Assembly (NCBI GenBank): GCA_016296345.1
Contig: JAEDJL010000006.1
Location: forward strand, 1-53,900
Direction: 5' to 3'
Length of the DNA stretch: 53,900 nucleotides
DNA from: Bacteroidales bacterium
GTDB taxonomy: Bacteria > Bacteroidota > Bacteroidia > Bacteroidales > P3
In this document: positions 51,557 through 53,900 of the stretch, in pieces
Numbering within the stretch: the first letter of the stretch is position 1
Layout: every line of letters starts with the position of its first letter
Made by a program: the position numbers and the translations under genes
The notes under the pieces: model-generated
Database searches by the model: none
The model's input: the letters and a program-made list of their open reading frames with translations, nothing else
What the model was told of the DNA's origin: nothing

Positions 51557-53860
51557 GTTCCCTTGCTGTGCAGGATAATCTACAAGCATGGTTTTCCTAA
51601 GGGTTATAGTCCTACTCTGAGTAGCTTTACTTCCTCCTGTATTTTGTGAATCTACAAACTTGACAAAGAAACCTTGTGCTGCGTTTATCTGCTTGTTGTT
51701 TCCGTTGTCATTTGTGATAAATGTCCACTGGTACGACTTGGCTTCTCTTACGTACAATCCTTGTCCTTGTATTCTTGAAAGACCTATGCCTGCCATTGCT
51801 TTTCTTGCGTCCATTACTGCAGGATATGGGTTAGACAAGGCAACCCATGGACCACAATTTTGGAATTCATGGCTGACTTGCTCTTCGTTTTCAAAATCAT
51901 TCAAACTTGTACTATTGTCTTCTTCGTTTATATCTTGACCTATTTCCACCAAAATGTTGTCTCCGTTGGTATAAACAAGTATTCCAGCTCCCGGAGCGAT
52001 GTTATCTTCCCAATAAAGGTAGGTATCTTCATTCCACATGCTGTGTTCATAGTCGTAACCCAACGCCCAAAACTTCAAAATCTCGCTTCCTGTATTCTCT
52101 GCATTCTCGGATTGATTATCTCTTAGCAACCTATTTCTGAGCGGAGCTAAGTTTTCATATCTCGACAAGCCGATAAAGTTCCATATTCCGCCGTGCAAAC
52201 GTTTCTCAATCACTCCTTTGGCATTATTATTTGTCGTATTGACAAAACTACCGCCCTCTTCCACTTTTATGGTTGCATTGGCAAAACTAACACCTTCTTT
52301 TGTAACAATCAAAGCAGCTCTTTCATTATTATCTATTATCCATATCGGCACTTTTCTCTCGGCTGTACCAATCTGACTTGTGAAGTTATCATTCAAAGTA
52401 ACCTTGTGTTTGATTTCTATTCCCAAAACATCGTTCCATTGAGCATCAGTTGGGGTAACAGCAATATTTTCTCCCCAGCTATCCGGATAGTTCTGCCAAG
52501 TTGCCGGGTTGTTAAAGTCTCCGTCTTTGTCAGAATAGATATATCCTTTAATGGTAGAGCGGAGTGCTATCTTGCCTCCATGCTCTATGAAAGCATCTCC
52601 CAAATATGTTGATATTTTCTCGGAATTTATCATCGAATTTATTGTGCCTGCGTTTTCCGAAAGTGCAGGAACGCATCCCAATGCTCCTGTGTGGTAATAC
52701 TTAGTTCCAGATTGTGTATTCACACAAGCACCACTATATTGACTATTCGCATCTATGGCATTATTATTTTTTGCTGTAATCGGATAAAACTCTCCTCCCT
52801 GTTCAAAAGAACCAACATCTGCAAAACAATGATAAACATTAAATGAAGCATCCAAAACAGCCACTCCTGCAGAACGTCCTCCCGAATATCCGCTATGCGT
52901 CATTATTTTGGAAGCATCAACATAACAATTTGTTATCTTATCATTTGCCAAATCATTTCCCCCGACAAGTCCGACTATACCGCCTGCACCGCTCCATGTA
53001 TATTCAGTACCACTGGGTTGCTTTGCTCTTTCCGACAAAATACTTCCCCTGAAAAGACAATGTTCTATCGTTCTCGGAGTCTTACTCATGGTTATTCCGC
53101 CCCACGTAGGCATCATCCTACCCGCAAGTCCTCCGACTATGGAAAAGCCTCGCAATGTATAACCTCCTTCATCTCTTTGAGTATTATCAGTGAAAGCAAC
53201 TTCGTGAAGCGTTCCTGCCTGCATCAAACCAACTACACCTCCGAAATAGAACTCATAAGCTGAAAGATGACCATTGAATTGAGATGCATCAATGGTAGAA
53301 TTTTCAATCCTGCAATTTGCAATCCTCATATTATAATTAGTACCATCGTCTTGCACTCCGGGTTTTCTGCCCATTGCTCCGGCTATCAGACCAATATTTT
53401 TTCCCGAAGCAACAACTGAATCATTATTGTCACACTTCAAAATAATTTCAGATTCGTATATCCTTAAATTTTTTACAACAGCCGATTTTATCAAAAGACC
53501 AAATAATCCTACATTTGTCTCCTTGCAAGTCGCAAAATCGACGGTAATGGAATACTTTATTGACTTTCCATTTCCGTCATAATTGCCGGCAAACCATTCT
53601 ATAATCCAAGGTCTTTTTGTTGCATTAGCATTTATTGCATTTGTTCCTGTAAAATCCAAGTCTTTTTCTTGTCGATAATAAAGACAGCTTCCGGTAGCAT
53701 TAAGGCGCTCTTTTGTAAAAACAGCCTCAAAATCACTTTCTGTACGTATTAAGTAAGGATTATCTTTTGTACCACTTCCATCCAAATTGCTCTTTTGTGC
53801 AAACAAATTTGCTGTGCAGGCAAACAGAATTGCTGCTGCCATGAGTAATATTTTCTTCAT
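50906..53860 (-). CDS. GLUG-repeat surface protein with T9SS tail, paralogue
   Basis: A 984-residue paralogue of the protein at 8270-11209. The signal peptide is nearly the same (MKKILLMAAAILFACTANLFAQ). The N-terminal third has GLUG-like repeats (GIVGLVGGNDLANDKITNCYVDAS; GGVVGLMQAGTLHEVAF; GGLAGRM...IEHCLFRGS) but is clearly diverged. The middle is similar, and the last 220 or so residues are identical, including the type A T9SS sorting domain. This mosaic points to exchange of the 3' end between copies while the exposed repeat region varies. Strong SD before the ATG; the companion small-protein gene begins to appear at the window edge. Confidence 0.9.
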   Translation of the reverse strand: MKKILLMAAAILFACTANLFAQKSNLDGSGTKDNPYLIRTESDFEAVFTKERLNATGSCLYYRQEKDLDFTGTNAINANATKRPWIIEWFAGNYDGNGKSIKYSITVDFATCKETNVGLFGLLIKSAVVKNLRIYESEIILKCDNNDSVVASGKNIGLIAGAMGRKPGVQDDGTNYNMRIANCRIENSTIDASQFNGHLSAYEFYFGGVVGLMQAGTLHEVAFTDNTQRDEGGYTLRGFSIVGGLAGRMMPTWGGITMSKTPRTIEHCLFRGSILSERAKQPSGTEYTWSGAGGIVGLVGGNDLANDKITNCYVDASKIMTHSGYSGGRSAGVAVLDASFNVYHCFADVGSFEQGGEFYPITAKNNNAIDANSQYSGACVNTQSGTKYYHTGALGCVPALSENAGTINSMINSEKISTYLGDAFIEHGGKIALRSTIKGYIYSDKDGDFNNPATWQNYPDSWGENIAVTPTDAQWNDVLGIEIKHKVTLNDNFTSQIGTAERKVPIWIIDNNERAALIVTKEGVSFANATIKVEEGGSFVNTTNNNAKGVIEKRLHGGIWNFIGLSRYENLAPLRNRLLRDNQSENAENTGSEILKFWALGYDYEHSMWNEDTYLYWEDNIAPGAGILVYTNGDNILVEIGQDINEEDNSTSLNDFENEEQVSHEFQNCGPWVALSNPYPAVMDARKAMAGIGLSRIQGQGLYVREAKSYQWTFITNDNGNNKQINAAQGFFVKFVDSQNTGGSKATQSRTITLRKTMLVDYPAQQGNTSKIAANDAGEFLRVSVASEGYRVPVMYRQNDAASTEYDIFDADKLFGSGTVAEPYFALGERMLCKQEADSTHFVTDLNIRSEQSRSVEIIAEYIPEGYTLSLIDDNNETVMNQDDVYTADIARGDNEGRFKLVINKNNVSIEDVAQAEEIRLYNNNRQITIQDGNIKSVQVFNTLGQKVYETKQRHFTLGDVPSGTYIVNVQTAETSFSNKIVVH

Positions 53861-53868
53861 TGTCCTTT

Positions 53869-53874
53869 CCTCCT
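53869..53874 (-). promoter_or_regulatory. Strong Shine-Dalgarno site
   Basis: AGGAGG on the minus strand, 8 bases before the ATG at 53860, same as at 11218-11223. Confidence 0.75.
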
Positions 53875-53875
53875 G

Positions 53876-53900
53876 TTATTTTTCTTTGTTGTTTCGATAA
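53876..53900 (-). CDS. Partial: end of second small companion protein
   Basis: The last bases of the window are identical to 11225-11249 and encode the final residues YRNNKEK and stop of a second copy of the small exported protein. The rest lies outside the window, so only the duplication of the pair can be inferred. Confidence 0.6.

Overview
The window is a chromosomal segment of a bacterium of phylum Bacteroidota, most likely order Bacteroidales. The evidence is: repeated promoters of the TTTG / TAnnTTTG type; two large proteins with type IX secretion (T9SS) C-terminal sorting domains; a DUF5686 outer-membrane protein; Bacteroidota-type SecA, RibBA and single-chain serine dehydratase; and an inositol-lipid gene cluster like the one known in gut Bacteroides. 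Genus and species cannot be read from the sequence.

Layout. 1-4800: accessory locus with two DUF262 proteins (the first with a DUF1524 HNH-like region) and a phospholipase-D-like gene cut short next to an insertion-sequence remnant. 4815-8143: minus-strand operon (universal stress protein, SPOR protein, M20 peptidase, small secreted protein). 8190-11598: small secreted/membrane protein plus a large GLUG-repeat T9SS protein. 12031-17532: ruvB, hutH and a DUF5686 protein. 17554-22923: five tightly overlapping genes for inositol phospholipid synthesis (nucleotidyltransferase/ATP-grasp fusion, CDP-alcohol phosphatidyltransferase, flippase-like membrane protein, HAD phosphatase, inositol-3-phosphate synthase). 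23023-30127: rny, zapA, ribBA, LysE exporter, sialidase, serine dehydratase. 30405-32196: TM1266-like regulator and hydG. 32328-38046: leuS, rlmD-like, rpmH, a TPR-like gene and secG. 38298-42425: TolC/HlyD/MFS efflux operon, with the HlyD gene frameshifted at an A8 run. 42611-50688: TrmH-like methylase, rpsF-rpsR-rplI, secA, O-antigen ligase and Wzz. 50826-53900: a second copy of the T9SS gene unit.

The most unusual structure is a family of short arrays at six places between 12 and 45 kb. Palindromic cores (AAAA-CGSCG-TTTT) recur at almost exactly 21-bp steps, two turns of the helix. The 16-bp spacers come from a small set of recurring words, some present as exact reverse complements. Five arrays are intergenic; one lies in frame inside the gene upstream of secG. 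I do not recognise this family. The second notable structure is a 731-bp tract, identical by eye, shared by the two T9SS paralogues about 42.6 kb apart, which suggests recent gene conversion or duplication.

Cell-envelope functions dominate: secretion (secG, secA, T9SS cargo), inositol lipids, O-antigen assembly and drug efflux. No tRNA, rRNA or CRISPR array was seen.
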